DNA of 64,000 bases, taken from the NCBI GenBank assembly GCA_001648575.1, contig LQXN01000058.1, forward strand, positions 62,001-126,000, read 5' to 3'. The translations under genes and the position numbers were made by a program. The DNA comes from Sutcliffiella horikoshii DSM 8719. GTDB lineage: Bacteria > Bacillota > Bacilli > Bacillales > Bacillaceae_I. Positions 18,509 through 26,992 of the stretch are shown in pieces (positions within the stretch are counted from its first letter, which is position 1; every line of letters begins with the position of its first letter). Below the pieces are notes generated by a model, which was given only the letters and a program-made list of their open reading frames with translations, was not told where the DNA came from and searched no databases.

Positions 18509-18564
18509 AAAACATTCCCGCCTTCATTTTATGTGAATTCTTGTTGTTCCATGAATTTTCCTTT

Positions 18565-18578
18565 TGAACAAACGTTTG
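18565..18578. promoter_or_regulatory. LexA/SOS-box-like palindrome, copy 2
   Basis: The same TGAACAAACGTTTG as at 4577, here between the stop of the AlkZ-related gene and the start of the histidine kinase, so it could regulate the kinase promoter. 12 of 14 matches to the Bacillus LexA consensus. Confidence 0.4.
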
Positions 18579-18579
18579 A

Positions 18580-19257
18580 CTAAAAAACTCTCTTCAACTT
18601 CTTCATCGCCGCTTCTGATGTAAAACTTTCAAAATGATTCATCAGCTTTTCGGTTGCCGCTTCCTTTTTCAATTTTGGCACTTCAATATGATTTCTCCCA
18701 CACCAATGCCTCATCGTTTCATAGGAAGTACTGCTCCACCCATTCTTTTCGCCATTTTCGTCCTGCTTTTCTTTTGTTCCCGATACTACAATATCAAGAT
18801 TTCCTTGCAGCTCAAGTAATGCCTGGTCGAAGGCTTTCTTCTTTTCTTTTTCCTTCATTCCAGCTTTTGCTCGCAGTACTCTCGTATCAATTCCTTGGTT
18901 CTCCGAAATAAGGCTGAAAAGGGTCAAAGCTTCACGGGACACTTCTCCTTTTTCATATCGCTTCTCCATGGATTCTTCACTTGCAAGTGCAGCAAGCATC
19001 AACGGAAGTAAGTCCTTGGAGATGAACACCGCTTTCTTCTTAATGAATTTTCCATAAGCCGCCACCCCATCTGCGGCAAATTGAGTCCTCCAAATCCACG
19101 GATCTTGCTCCGTGTCGGAATGCCATGCCTCTTTCGGCGTCATGCCCCCCAGCGACGGATAATCATTAAATAGCGGCGCAAGCGGCAGTAATCCCACTTC
19201 TTTAATCACGGCAACAGCTTCTTCATATGTATGGATGGTGTTAGTTTGTGTAGTCAT
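18580..19257 (-). CDS. AlkZ-related protein (winged-helix DNA-glycosylase-like)
   Basis: A 225-residue protein. The motifs DPWIWRT, DGVAAYGKFIKKKAVFIS, IDTRVLRAKAGM and NGWSSTSYE match Bacillus proteins catalogued as AlkZ-related, distant relatives of the YcaQ/AlkZ glycosylases that unhook interstrand crosslinks. The catalytic QxQ/QxD motif of AlkZ is not evident, so glycosylase activity is unproven. The start is ATG 19257 behind AAGGAGAGGATTGCA; an open frame extends to 19470 but crosses the divergent PadR promoter. A LexA-like box follows its stop codon. Confidence 0.7.
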   Translation of the reverse strand: MTTQTNTIHTYEEAVAVIKEVGLLPLAPLFNDYPSLGGMTPKEAWHSDTEQDPWIWRTQFAADGVAAYGKFIKKKAVFISKDLLPLMLAALASEESMEKRYEKGEVSREALTLFSLISENQGIDTRVLRAKAGMKEKEKKKAFDQALLELQGNLDIVVSGTKEKQDENGEKNGWSSTSYETMRHWCGRNHIEVPKLKKEAATEKLMNHFESFTSEAAMKKLKRVF

Positions 19258-19333
19258 TGCAATCCTCTCCTTATATTTTAGAAATTCTACATCAACCGCG
19301 GAGAGTCCTTTAAAATTTTTCCAAATATACCTT

Positions 19334-19425
19334 GCATTACAAGATAGCTGCGCATATAATGAGAGTATCATGTAATACAAGATAGCAGTCGCACTTCGAC
19401 CCGGTACCTTGTTATGCAAGATACC
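19334..19425. promoter_or_regulatory. Three spaced CAAGATA-type repeats, probable PadR operators
   Basis: Repeats TTGCATTACAAGATAGC (19332-19348), TGTAATACAAGATAGC (19371-19386) and GTTATGCAAGATACC (19411-19425) recur about 40 bases apart in the divergent intergenic region. Shared core is T-A/G-CAAGATA. The spacing of about four helical turns and the location suggest binding by the adjacent PadR. Confidence 0.55.
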
Positions 19426-19468
19426 GATAAACAAAATACCTTTAACCATAACCAAAGTAGGTGAACAC

Positions 19469-19798
19469 ATGGCAGCAAGAAGCCAACTATTAAAGGGGAT
19501 CCTCGATGCCTGCGTGATGGCGATTGTCGAGGAAAAAGCAGTCTATGGGTATGAATTGTCCCAGCAGCTGCAAAAAGTCGGATTACCGGACATCAGTGAA
19601 GGCACCATCTACCCGGTCCTGCTCCGACTGCAAAAGAACGGATATATCACAGGGGAAATGCGTCCATCCGCATCCGGCCCGAACCGCAAGTATTATTTTT
19701 TAACCGAGTCTGGAAAAGAAGAGCTTGAACGGATCTCAAGCGAATGGATGCTGATTGCAGGTCCCGTTAGTCAATTATTGCAAAGAGGGGAAAAATAA
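19469..19798 (+). CDS. PadR-family transcriptional regulator
   Basis: A 109-residue short PadR (subfamily 2 size). The winged helix shows VYGYELSQQL, SEGTIYPVLLRLQKNGYI and the wing MRPSASGPNRKYYFLTESG. The start is ATG 19469 behind AGTAGGTGAACAC. The stop overlaps the start of the next gene by one base, coupling it to two membrane HAAS proteins, which in other Bacilli are the usual companions of such PadR regulators. The repeats upstream are candidate operators. Confidence 0.92.
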   Translation: MAARSQLLKGILDACVMAIVEEKAVYGYELSQQLQKVGLPDISEGTIYPVLLRLQKNGYITGEMRPSASGPNRKYYFLTESGKEELERISSEWMLIAGPVSQLLQRGEK

Positions 19799-20478
19799 TG
19801 AGAGATACAAAGAGAATGATTGAAGAGAATAATCAAAAACGGAAGCTGTTAAGTGATGGGAATCTGGAGCTGTATGAGGATTTTCTCATATACATTCGGA
19901 CTGACTTGCGTGTTGCCGAGCATGAAGGTGAAGAGCTTTTGATGGAACTGCTTGATCACATGCTAGAGGCACAGCATGAAGGAAGACCTGCAAAAGACTT
20001 GTTCGGTGAAGATCCAAAAGCATATGCAGATGAAATAATCGAAGGATTGCCAAGCGAAAAGAAACGAGATGCCATTCCGTTTATTGCGACAACCCTTTTC
20101 AATCTGGTAGGCTGGGGAGCAATCAATGTTGGTATTGTTTACTTGGTCCTTTCTCAATTCGTTGATGTGAAAGATTCTATCTCGCTTAGCAGTTTGGTAA
20201 CGATATTCCTTCCAGTCCTTTTGACAACTGCTATTGGTGTGAAAGTAATCTTCGCTTTGATAAGATCTACACTATTCCAGGAAAAGAAATCCCATAAAAA
20301 AGCTTATTGGAAAGCCGGATTATTTGGGGGCGGGTCTTTTGCCGTCATCTTGCTGATTGCCTGGTTAATTCCTGACTTCGGACCGACCGTGCAAATCGTA
20401 TGGTGGATCGCTATAATTGCAGGCCTTGTCTTAGTCCTTTCAGGAAAGTTCATAAAACGCCAATTCAACACCCACTAA
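19798..20478 (+). CDS. HAAS-domain membrane protein, first of two
   Basis: A 226-residue protein. The soluble N-terminal helical domain (about 20-85) has YIRTDLRVAEHEGEELLMEL and DHMLEAQHEGRPAKDLFGED, the pattern of the HAAS domain that accompanies PadR regulators. Four membrane helices follow at about 97-118, 128-150, 172-192 and 198-216. It is translationally coupled to the PadR gene. The likely role is signal transfer between the membrane and PadR; the signal is unknown. Confidence 0.82.
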   Translation: MRDTKRMIEENNQKRKLLSDGNLELYEDFLIYIRTDLRVAEHEGEELLMELLDHMLEAQHEGRPAKDLFGEDPKAYADEIIEGLPSEKKRDAIPFIATTLFNLVGWGAINVGIVYLVLSQFVDVKDSISLSSLVTIFLPVLLTTAIGVKVIFALIRSTLFQEKKSHKKAYWKAGLFGGGSFAVILLIAWLIPDFGPTVQIVWWIAIIAGLVLVLSGKFIKRQFNTH

Positions 20479-20496
20479 CCGAAAGGAGCAACCGTA

Positions 20497-21264
20497 ATGA
20501 ACCAATTACCTTTATCCAAAAATAGTCAGAAATTCATAGAAAATCTGCGTGTATATCTTTTTTCATGCGGCAAAAAGACAAACGAAATCGATGAGATAAC
20601 AGATGAGTTAGAAGTGCATTTATACGAGGCGGAAAAAGAGGATAAGAGCGTCGACCACATCATTGGAAGCTCCCCTAAAGAGTATATGGAACAGATCTCG
20701 GGTGAAATGTCCTTTGATATTCGGGGCTGGGCCAAATACGTCCCCATCATCATACTTGGGGCATTTTCCGGCATCGTCCTAAAGGATATCGTCTTTGGCG
20801 GGTTTCAATATTCGCTGGTGGAGCTGATTGGTTACCCGCTGGTTTGCATTATCCTGATCCTTGCCTACATGGGGACATTCAGGCAAATCGCCAGCACCAA
20901 CTATTCCAAGACAAAGGAGTTCCTTTTCTTTGGTTTGGCGAGCTTTCTATCGATGGCATTGTTCTTAGGATTAATGTTTTTGCCAAATTATATCGAGTCA
21001 CCGATCATACTGCTCGGCTATTACGGCAATCTGATTGTCGCAAGTATGGCCATCTCGTTTTTGATCGGGATTTCCATTTGGAGTAAAACGATTGTTTCCA
21101 TTGTGCTTCCCATTTTTTATATCGTACCGGAATACCTGGTGGGTTTTAGCGGCTTATCAGAAAGTCATCAACTGTTGATCAGCAGCCTTGTGATGTTCGC
21201 CGGAATAGGTGTTTATTTGTTCATTTCGAGTAAGAGCACGAAGGAAAATACGAGTACAAGTTAA
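20497..21264 (+). CDS. HAAS-domain membrane protein, second of two
   Basis: A 255-residue protein. The N-terminal HAAS-like region (about 10-75) contains FIENLRVYLFSCGKKTNEIDEIT and DHIIGSSPKEYMEQISGEM. Six membrane helices follow from about 82 to 245. The start is ATG 20497 behind AAAGGAG, 18 bases after the previous stop. It shares layout but little sequence with its neighbour, which suggests an old duplication or two subunits of one sensor. Confidence 0.82.
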   Translation: MNQLPLSKNSQKFIENLRVYLFSCGKKTNEIDEITDELEVHLYEAEKEDKSVDHIIGSSPKEYMEQISGEMSFDIRGWAKYVPIIILGAFSGIVLKDIVFGGFQYSLVELIGYPLVCIILILAYMGTFRQIASTNYSKTKEFLFFGLASFLSMALFLGLMFLPNYIESPIILLGYYGNLIVASMAISFLIGISIWSKTIVSIVLPIFYIVPEYLVGFSGLSESHQLLISSLVMFAGIGVYLFISSKSTKENTSTS

Positions 21265-21314
21265 ATAGATGGGGGCTACGCTTAAGTAAAAGCAATGGCT
21301 CCTGTAAGTATAAA

Positions 21315-21358
21315 GAGCACCAACAGAAGCCGTATAAAACCGACTCCTGTTTGTGCTC
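21315..21358. terminator. Imperfect bidirectional hairpin between convergent genes
   Basis: GAGCAC..CAACAG on one side pairs with CTGTTT..GTGCTC on the other. It lies between the HAAS operon and the convergent DUF3221 gene. Confidence 0.55.
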
Positions 21359-21363
21359 CTTTC

Positions 21364-21732
21364 TCATTCTTCCATTATCTCCACCATCGCAGCCTCTCCC
21401 TGTCCCGGTTTGCTATCCCCCATATGATAATATTCCACTTTTACAAGATCATACAGCTGTGGCCTTTCATATGCTTCCCCACTTATCGAGAACCAAGCAG
21501 ATTGCTCACTTTTCGCAATCATTTCATCCACTGTCAGCTGCTGAATTTCTTCCTTACTCATATCACTGACGACGAGCATCTTCTCATCTTCCATTGCCAC
21601 AACATAGCCAATCATCTCCATGGTTACTGGCTTTGGAAATTTCTTTGTATCCATATCATAGACCATAAAGCTAATCACCATGATCACACCGATCACAGCA
21701 GCCATTCCAATAAGCAGTCCTTTCATTCCCAT
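21364..21732 (-). CDS. DUF3221-family exported protein
   Basis: A 122-residue protein with an N-terminal membrane anchor (about 5-25). A small beta domain follows with IGYVVAMEDEKMLVVSDM, AWFSISGEAYERPQLYDLVKVEYY and the terminal GQGEAAMVEIMEE pattern of DUF3221. Family function is unknown; the fold is thought to be OB-like. It follows the 136-residue membrane protein without a gap, so the two are one operon. Confidence 0.75.
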   Translation of the reverse strand: MGMKGLLIGMAAVIGVIMVISFMVYDMDTKKFPKPVTMEMIGYVVAMEDEKMLVVSDMSKEEIQQLTVDEMIAKSEQSAWFSISGEAYERPQLYDLVKVEYYHMGDSKPGQGEAAMVEIMEE

Positions 21733-22143
21733 CTATTCCTGACCTTTGATTTCAACCAACGTATACTCTTCAGTATCCAAATCATATTCAAATGAAATCA
21801 AATACCTTGCTCCAACTTCCAACTGCCCACAGAATGCCTCTGCATCCTCTTCACTTGCAGTCTCGTAATGATACGTCAGCCCATCATAATCCTGTTCCGT
21901 CACCGAACAACGATACGCACCTTCCCCATCTTCTGTCACCGCCACACTCTCGACCGTAATCCGATCCTCACCAGAAGCCTGCGGCATGTACGTGTACATG
22001 ACAAACGTCGTGATTAGCAGCAGCGTCCCCACCACAAGCGCAATGCGCCCTTTCTTCTTTTCTGACCTTACAAGCGTGGTGAACACCCCGAACCCTATCA
22101 AACCAAAGCTGATCGCAAATAATATCAAACCAAAAATATACAT
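21733..22143 (-). CDS. Hypothetical two-helix membrane protein
   Basis: A 136-residue protein with helices at about 2-24 and 33-52 and a C-terminal acidic beta-rich domain (Asp/Glu-rich, two Cys). Not recognised. It abuts the DUF3221 gene; both carry an exposed small domain on a membrane anchor and may act together. Confidence 0.65.
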   Translation of the reverse strand: MYIFGLILFAISFGLIGFGVFTTLVRSEKKKGRIALVVGTLLLITTFVMYTYMPQASGEDRITVESVAVTEDGEGAYRCSVTEQDYDGLTYHYETASEEDAEAFCGQLEVGARYLISFEYDLDTEEYTLVEIKGQE

Positions 22144-22198
22144 TTTCGAACCCCCGTTTCTATATCTCTACTTCCCATTATATATCAGACAATCCTTA

Positions 22199-22834
22199 TC
22201 ATTCATATTTTTTCATGGAGTTGATGAGTTCTTTAATTTCAGGATCGGTCATTGAATCGTGCATGTTCATGACTTGAAAAGTGGATTCATCTTGCGTCCA
22301 AGAAATCACCTGAAGGTCCGGCCTGGACTGTTCAACGAAGTAATCAATCCTCTCACCACTAGAAGTTTCAAAACTTTTCTGATAGTCGGTGTGGCCGAAA
22401 TCGAATCCATCAGGCATGTCAAAATAGATATTCAGGGCAATATACTCATTATCAGCTTCCCTTCCCAGATATTTAAGTTCTACACTTCTAGTAAAACTCA
22501 AATTGACTTCTGTTGCATAAACCTTTTCAGGCTCAAAAGGTAACACTGTAAAATAATAGGCTGGCTCTCCCATGTCATGGAATACACTTAGCGTATCTTT
22601 CATTTCAGCAGATAAATGTTCATCTCCACCATCAGAAAAGAAATGCTGCGAAGCCACTACAATCATCACCATAACGAACGCCGAGACAACGATAGAAGGG
22701 ATCCATAATCTCCGGCTTGTTTTCTTCGTCTCCATCCCCCTCAATTCCCGTTCCATCCGCTCGCTCGTCTCTTCATCCATCAGCAAATCCGGTCTGTTCT
22801 TCAACGGCTCCAGCCAGTCTGTATTATTTTTCAT
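22199..22834 (-). CDS. Anti-sigma-like membrane protein paired with the second ECF factor
   Basis: A 211-residue protein. The cytoplasmic N-terminus of about 43 residues contains LKNRPDLLMDEETSERMERELRG. One membrane helix lies at about 47-66, and an extracytoplasmic domain of about 145 residues follows. The start overlaps the sigma gene by 11 bases. No named family motif is evident, so the anti-sigma role is inferred from topology and coupling, as for RsiX/RsiW types. Confidence 0.75.
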   Translation of the reverse strand: MKNNTDWLEPLKNRPDLLMDEETSERMERELRGMETKKTSRRLWIPSIVVSAFVMVMIVVASQHFFSDGGDEHLSAEMKDTLSVFHDMGEPAYYFTVLPFEPEKVYATEVNLSFTRSVELKYLGREADNEYIALNIYFDMPDGFDFGHTDYQKSFETSSGERIDYFVEQSRPDLQVISWTQDESTFQVMNMHDSMTDPEIKELINSMKKYE

Positions 22835-23357
22835 AGAACATCACCCCTTCCGCATCAAGACCGATGGATTGCTTCATTTTTTGGATTGCCCGATGATAGG
22901 TCACCCTTACCTTGGACTCTGTCCATCCAAGTATCTCTGCGGTCTCCCTAACGGAGAAATCCTTCAATGCACGTAATATGACGACTTGTCGATGATCTTT
23001 TTTCAAATTGCTTAAGGCCAGCTGCAACACTTCCCAATCTGCCCCTTTTTCTGTCAAATCTGCAGGGGACACCACATCACCAACCTGCTCGCGGCGCCAC
23101 TTCTCAGGCAACAACCGCTGAAACTTTCTCTTCCTATAAAAATCGATGGTCGTGTTCCTGGCTATAGAAATAATCCACGTTCTCGTAGTGGACTTCCCTT
23201 GAAAACTACCTATGCTATGTAAGGCCTTCACAAACGTCTCCTGTGTGAGGTCCTTTGCTTCTTCTATATTATTGGTATAATAAAGGCAGTATTGGTACAC
23301 GTCCTGGTGATATGGCTGATACACATCCCGTATAAATGCCTCCCTGTTCTCGCCCAA
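22824..23357 (-). CDS. ECF-family RNA polymerase sigma factor
   Basis: A 177-residue protein. Region 2 has CLYYTNNIEEAKDLTQETFVKA and TWIISIARNTTIDFYRKRK. Region 4 has DHRQVVILRALKDFSVRETA and the helix GWTESKVRVTYHRAIQKM. It resembles SigX/YlaC-like factors and is clearly related to the third ECF factor at 60453, which shares ARNxxIDxxRKRK and WxExKVRxTYHRA. TTG 23357 is preferred, with AAGGGGGTG at the right distance; a GTG at 23375 overlaps that site. It is co-transcribed with the anti-sigma-like gene. Confidence 0.92.
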   Translation of the reverse strand: MGENREAFIRDVYQPYHQDVYQYCLYYTNNIEEAKDLTQETFVKALHSIGSFQGKSTTRTWIISIARNTTIDFYRKRKFQRLLPEKWRREQVGDVVSPADLTEKGADWEVLQLALSNLKKDHRQVVILRALKDFSVRETAEILGWTESKVRVTYHRAIQKMKQSIGLDAEGVMFYEK

Positions 23358-23389
23358 ATGGACACCCCCTTGCACATCTTTATCTAATA

Positions 23390-23415
23390 GTCGATTGAGT
23401 TGTTGTTTTGTTACA
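23390..23415 (-). promoter_or_regulatory. ECF-type promoter, probably autoregulatory
   Basis: Minus strand TGTAAC (23410-23415), 16 bases, CGAC (23390-23393), followed by TATTAG. This is close to the SigX/SigW-type pattern and lies about 33 bases before the sigma start. Confidence 0.65.
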
Positions 23416-23432
23416 TATTAATTTTATCTTGT

Positions 23433-23466
23433 AAAAAAAAAACCTACCGCACTCCCACGGTAAGGG
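23433..23466 (-). terminator. Terminator of the RodA/FtsW gene
   Basis: Stem CTTACCG / CGGTAGG on the minus strand followed by at least eight T residues. Confidence 0.8.
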
Positions 23467-23477
23467 TCTCAAATCAA

Positions 23478-24644
23478 TCATTCAAAAAAATACTTCCTAG
23501 TCCTCAACTGCACATTCAACACAATCCCGATCGCGATCATATATGTCAAAAGCGAACTGCCTCCATAGCTGAAAAACGGCAGTGGAATTCCTGTTATCGG
23601 AAGCAGACCGATTGTCATGCCGACATTTTGGAACACCTGGAACGTAAGCATTCCAATTACTCCCGCGCAAAGGTAGGTACCGAATGGGTCATGGCACTCC
23701 ATTGCGATGAAGGTGATTTTATATATCAGGAAAAAGAAAAGGGATATTACAATGGTTGCGCCCATAAAGCCGAATTGGCTTGCGATGGCTGCAAAGATGA
23801 AGTCTGTGTGTGCTTCCGGCAAGTACACATTCATTTCTCCGTACCCCGAGCCGGTGTATTCCCCTGATCCGATGGCAAGCAAGGACCTTACCAATTGAAA
23901 GCCTTGTACATCTTGGTACTCGTAAGGATTCAGCCAGCCGTAGAATCGGTCCAATTGATATTCTGGAATCAGGTACGTATGGAAAAAGGTCGGATGCGCA
24001 ATGAAAATGTATAGGAATAGTGCAATGAATCCCAAGGCCGCGCCAACAAGCGACAGGATGATGCTCCATTTGATCCCCGATACAAGGATCAGGGCTGCGA
24101 TGATGGCACAATAGACAAGGGTTGTCCCCATATCTGGCTGTTTGGCTACTAAAAATAGCGGGATGATGGATGCTGCAATGATTTTCCCAAGCAGCAGGTA
24201 GCTATCCTTTAGGGTTGCTTCTTCAAATTTTGCCCGGTGGTCGGCGATTACCTTACTTAAAACTAATATCAGGGAAATTTTCATTAGCTCGGACGGCTGG
24301 ATGTTTCCGAGTCCCGGCAAGGTGTACCAGCTTGTTGCCCCTTTTATTTCACTGACAAGGGCGGAGGGAAAGTTGAATTCCAGCCCAAGCAAAAGGATGA
24401 CACCCATCCCAAATGTGATCCATGCTAGATTCCGCAAATAATCAAAGTGGATGAGCATGGACAAGCCGATGCCGATGGCTCCTACGACAAACCACATCAG
24501 TTGTTTTTCCATAAAATCTATATTGCGTAGAACCGGTGGTAACGTGGGCTCCACACTTTTTAACGCAAACAGGCTTGTCACGACCATTATCCCCATGAGA
24601 AAGATCAATGTAGTATCAAGTTGTGGTTTATAATCTTTTTCCAC
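23478..24644 (-). CDS. RodA/FtsW/SpoVE-family (SEDS) peptidoglycan polymerase
   Basis: A 388-residue integral membrane protein with about ten helices. SEDS motifs are visible: NIQPSELMKISLILVLSK, KQPDMGTTLVY and LPEAHTDFIFAAIASQFGF, with the catalytic Asp of the family in the large extracellular loop, then GIPLPFFSYGGSS near the C-terminus. These enzymes polymerise lipid II with a class B PBP for cell elongation or division. It has the RodA-like length, but it stands alone away from dcw genes, so it may be an accessory RodA paralogue. The initiator is ATG 24644. Confidence 0.92.
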   Translation of the reverse strand: MEKDYKPQLDTTLIFLMGIMVVTSLFALKSVEPTLPPVLRNIDFMEKQLMWFVVGAIGIGLSMLIHFDYLRNLAWITFGMGVILLLGLEFNFPSALVSEIKGATSWYTLPGLGNIQPSELMKISLILVLSKVIADHRAKFEEATLKDSYLLLGKIIAASIIPLFLVAKQPDMGTTLVYCAIIAALILVSGIKWSIILSLVGAALGFIALFLYIFIAHPTFFHTYLIPEYQLDRFYGWLNPYEYQDVQGFQLVRSLLAIGSGEYTGSGYGEMNVYLPEAHTDFIFAAIASQFGFMGATIVISLFFFLIYKITFIAMECHDPFGTYLCAGVIGMLTFQVFQNVGMTIGLLPITGIPLPFFSYGGSSLLTYMIAIGIVLNVQLRTRKYFFE

Positions 24645-24890
24645 TTCCCTCTCCCCGTCCTTTTCCTTATTCTTTTTCTTTATTGTATTTTTGTATTATT
24701 ATCATAGTAATCGTTGTGTATTTTTCACTTAACGTTTAAATCATATTCGAGAAATCCAAACCCGTCAATTTATAAAAAGATGGTTTTCGTAAACTGTTGC
24801 TTTGAGAAAAGATCCTATAAAAAAATGGATAATGATTGATGTTTGATAAAAACTAAAATTAATTAAGAAGTCCTTAGGAGGCAAAACGAA

Positions 24891-26126
24891 TTGTTCGTAG
24901 CACTAGCATTTTTCTTATTCATGTCATTCTTCTTATCAGGCAGTGAAACAGCTTTAACTGCAGTCAATAAAATGAAAATCCAAATACGTGCGGAAAATGG
25001 GGATCGAGCTTCACAGAAACTGCTAAAGCTTGTGGAGCGCCCAAACCAATTCATTACTGCGATACTGATTGGTAATAATATTTCAAACATCATGTTACCT
25101 ACCTTAGTGACGTTGATTGCTATTGATTATAGTATTAATGTAGGGATTGCGACAGCCGTATTAACTGTCATCCTGATCATTTTTGCTGAAGTGTTGCCAA
25201 AATCAATTGCGGCGACTTTCGCCAATAATGTCGCCTATATTGTGGCACCAGTCATTTCCATCTTGTTGCTTGTATTTAAACCGCTAATTTATCTTTTATC
25301 CTTGTTTACGAACTTTGTCATCCGTATCCTTTCAAGGGGGATGGTCCAGGAGGCTACCCTTTCAAAAGAAGAATTAAAATCCATGGTCGATATCGGCCTG
25401 ACAGAAGGAACCTTTTTTGAGGAAGAATCCCAGCATATCATCGGGGCAATCGATTTTTACACAAAAGATGTACGGGATGCTTTAAAGACACCGCGTATTG
25501 ATATCCATGGTTTGCCGTGCGAGGTATCCTTTGAAGAGGCCCGGGAATATGTGATGGAAAGCAGCTATACCAGATACCCTGTCTACAAGGACAATATGGA
25601 TAATATCATTGGAGTTTTCCATGCGAAATTTTTACTTAACTGGTCGCTTAATACAGAGCTTGATATAAAAGATTTCATGGATGATACGCCGCTTTTTGTG
25701 GCGGAATCCACCTCGATTGAGCGCGTTTTTAAAATGATGCTTAAAGAGAAGAAACATATGGCCATTGTCATCGATGAATATGGCGGGACCACTGGTATCA
25801 TAAGCCACGAAGATATCATAGAAGCGATGATCGGCCAGGAAATTGAGGATGAAACGGATGAAGTTGGCGAAATCCTGATTGAGGAGCTGACTGATAACCA
25901 AATCATCTGTCATGGAAAAATAGCGATTCGAAGGTTTAATGAAGTCTTCAAAACGAAGGTACCTGAAGAAGAAGACACCATTTCCGGCTTCCTTTTCAAA
26001 GAACTCGGCCATATCCCAGAAGAAGGCGATTCCTTGGAGCACCATCACCTGCACTTTGAAATACTGAAGATGGAGGATAATGTGTTAAAGCAAGTGAAAG
26101 TGAAGAAAAAAACAAACCTTAAATAA
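24891..26126 (+). CDS. CNNM/CBS/CorC-domain transporter (hemolysin C-like, YhdP/YrkA family)
   Basis: A 411-residue protein. The CNNM transmembrane domain (about 1-185) opens with FLSGSETALTAVNK and includes FAEVLPKSIAATFANNVA. A CBS pair (about 200-325) contains MESSYTRYPVYKDNMDNIIGVFH and IDEYGGTTGIISHEDIIEAMIG. The CorC_HlyC domain (about 335-408) has a HGKIAIRRFNEVF motif. The family is implicated in magnesium/cobalt efflux. The initiator is TTG 24891 with AGGAGG nine bases upstream. Monocistronic, closed by a bidirectional terminator. Confidence 0.9.
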   Translation: MFVALAFFLFMSFFLSGSETALTAVNKMKIQIRAENGDRASQKLLKLVERPNQFITAILIGNNISNIMLPTLVTLIAIDYSINVGIATAVLTVILIIFAEVLPKSIAATFANNVAYIVAPVISILLLVFKPLIYLLSLFTNFVIRILSRGMVQEATLSKEELKSMVDIGLTEGTFFEEESQHIIGAIDFYTKDVRDALKTPRIDIHGLPCEVSFEEAREYVMESSYTRYPVYKDNMDNIIGVFHAKFLLNWSLNTELDIKDFMDDTPLFVAESTSIERVFKMMLKEKKHMAIVIDEYGGTTGIISHEDIIEAMIGQEIEDETDEVGEILIEELTDNQIICHGKIAIRRFNEVFKTKVPEEEDTISGFLFKELGHIPEEGDSLEHHHLHFEILKMEDNVLKQVKVKKKTNLK

Positions 26127-26130
26127 GAAA

Positions 26131-26169
26131 AGTGGGAAGCATCCTTTTGTGATGCTTCCCCACTCTTTT
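26131..26169. terminator. Bidirectional terminator
   Basis: Stem AGTGGGAAGCATC (26131-26143) pairs with GATGCTTCCCCACT (26151-26164), one bulged base, flanked by A and T runs. It serves both the CNNM gene and the convergent MerR gene. Confidence 0.92.
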
Positions 26170-26937
26170 CTAGCCTTTGTTCGCTCCCGTATAGATAAGG
26201 ATCGCATCTCTGAGAAACTTGGCAGACCCAGGCTGCTTCTTATCATAAAAAGCAGTGAATCGCTCGTCATCCACATACATTTGGGCAAGCCCGGCGTGCG
26301 CTTCCTTGGAATAGGAATCCCAGTATAATCCCAACCACTGCTTGTGCAGATCTGCCGCTTTTTGGGCAAGATCGCTCGCAGGATCGCCTGTTTGGAAAGC
26401 CTCATTTAATACTTGGAGTACCTCTTCCCCGAGCTTTTCCCCTTGTTCGTACTGTTCTTTTGACATGCCTTTCAGCTTGGCGTTGGATTTATCGATCGTG
26501 TCATTGCCGTACTTCGATCTGACTTCCTTGCCGTATTTATCTTCATTTTCATTTATCATATTCTGCTTGAATGCTTCAAATTTCTCTTTGTCACTCATAG
26601 TAATTCTCCCTTCTTTCGCAGCCAGGGTCCTGTCTACACTTTCTATGAGGCCCTCAAGCCGCTTTTGCTTTGTCAGAAGCTTGTCACGGTGTTCTTTGAG
26701 TGCTTCGACTTCATCAAAAGATGGAGCGGTGATGATTTTTTGGATGCTCTCGAGTTCTATCTCGAGCTCCCGGTAAAAGAGGATTTGCTGCAGCTTATCC
26801 ACTTCTGCCTGCCCATAGATACGATACCCTGAAGCACTGATTCTCGCCGGCTTGAGAATCCCGATCTCATCATAATAACGCAGCGTCCTGCCAGTCACCC
26901 CAGCCAATTTCGCTAATTTCTGTACGGTGTATTCCAC
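26170..26937 (-). CDS. MerR-family regulator with TipAS antibiotic-recognition domain (Mta/TipA-like)
   Basis: A 255-residue protein. The MerR HTH occupies about 1-70 (YTVQKLAKLAGVTGRTLRYYDEIG), with a coiled-coil dimerisation helix at about 75-115. A helical TipAS domain at about 135-250 contains LGEEVLQVLNEAF, LHKQWLGLYW and MYVDDERFTAFYD. In TipAL and Mta this domain binds drugs and activates multidrug or self promoters. No transporter gene is adjacent, so targets other than its own promoter are unknown. The promoter has the 19-bp spacer typical of MerR control. Confidence 0.93.
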   Translation of the reverse strand: MEYTVQKLAKLAGVTGRTLRYYDEIGILKPARISASGYRIYGQAEVDKLQQILFYRELEIELESIQKIITAPSFDEVEALKEHRDKLLTKQKRLEGLIESVDRTLAAKEGRITMSDKEKFEAFKQNMINENEDKYGKEVRSKYGNDTIDKSNAKLKGMSKEQYEQGEKLGEEVLQVLNEAFQTGDPASDLAQKAADLHKQWLGLYWDSYSKEAHAGLAQMYVDDERFTAFYDKKQPGSAKFLRDAILIYTGANKG

Positions 26938-26961
26938 CTCTGATCACCTCCTGACAAATTC

Positions 26962-26992
26962 AGTGTACACCTTGACGTAGCGTGAAGGTAAA
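26962..26992 (-). promoter_or_regulatory. MerR-type promoter with 19-bp spacer and operator dyad
   Basis: Minus strand TTTACC (26987-26992), exactly 19 bases, TACACT (26962-26967). The spacer holds a near-perfect dyad, ACCTTCACG-N3-CGTCAAGGT (26969-26989). This is the underwound promoter that MerR activators require, so the gene is probably self-activating. Confidence 0.8.

Noticed and set aside
19258-19470. Longer N-terminus of the AlkZ-related protein
   Set aside because: It would run through the divergent PadR control region; ATG 19257 has a strong AAGGAGAGG site.
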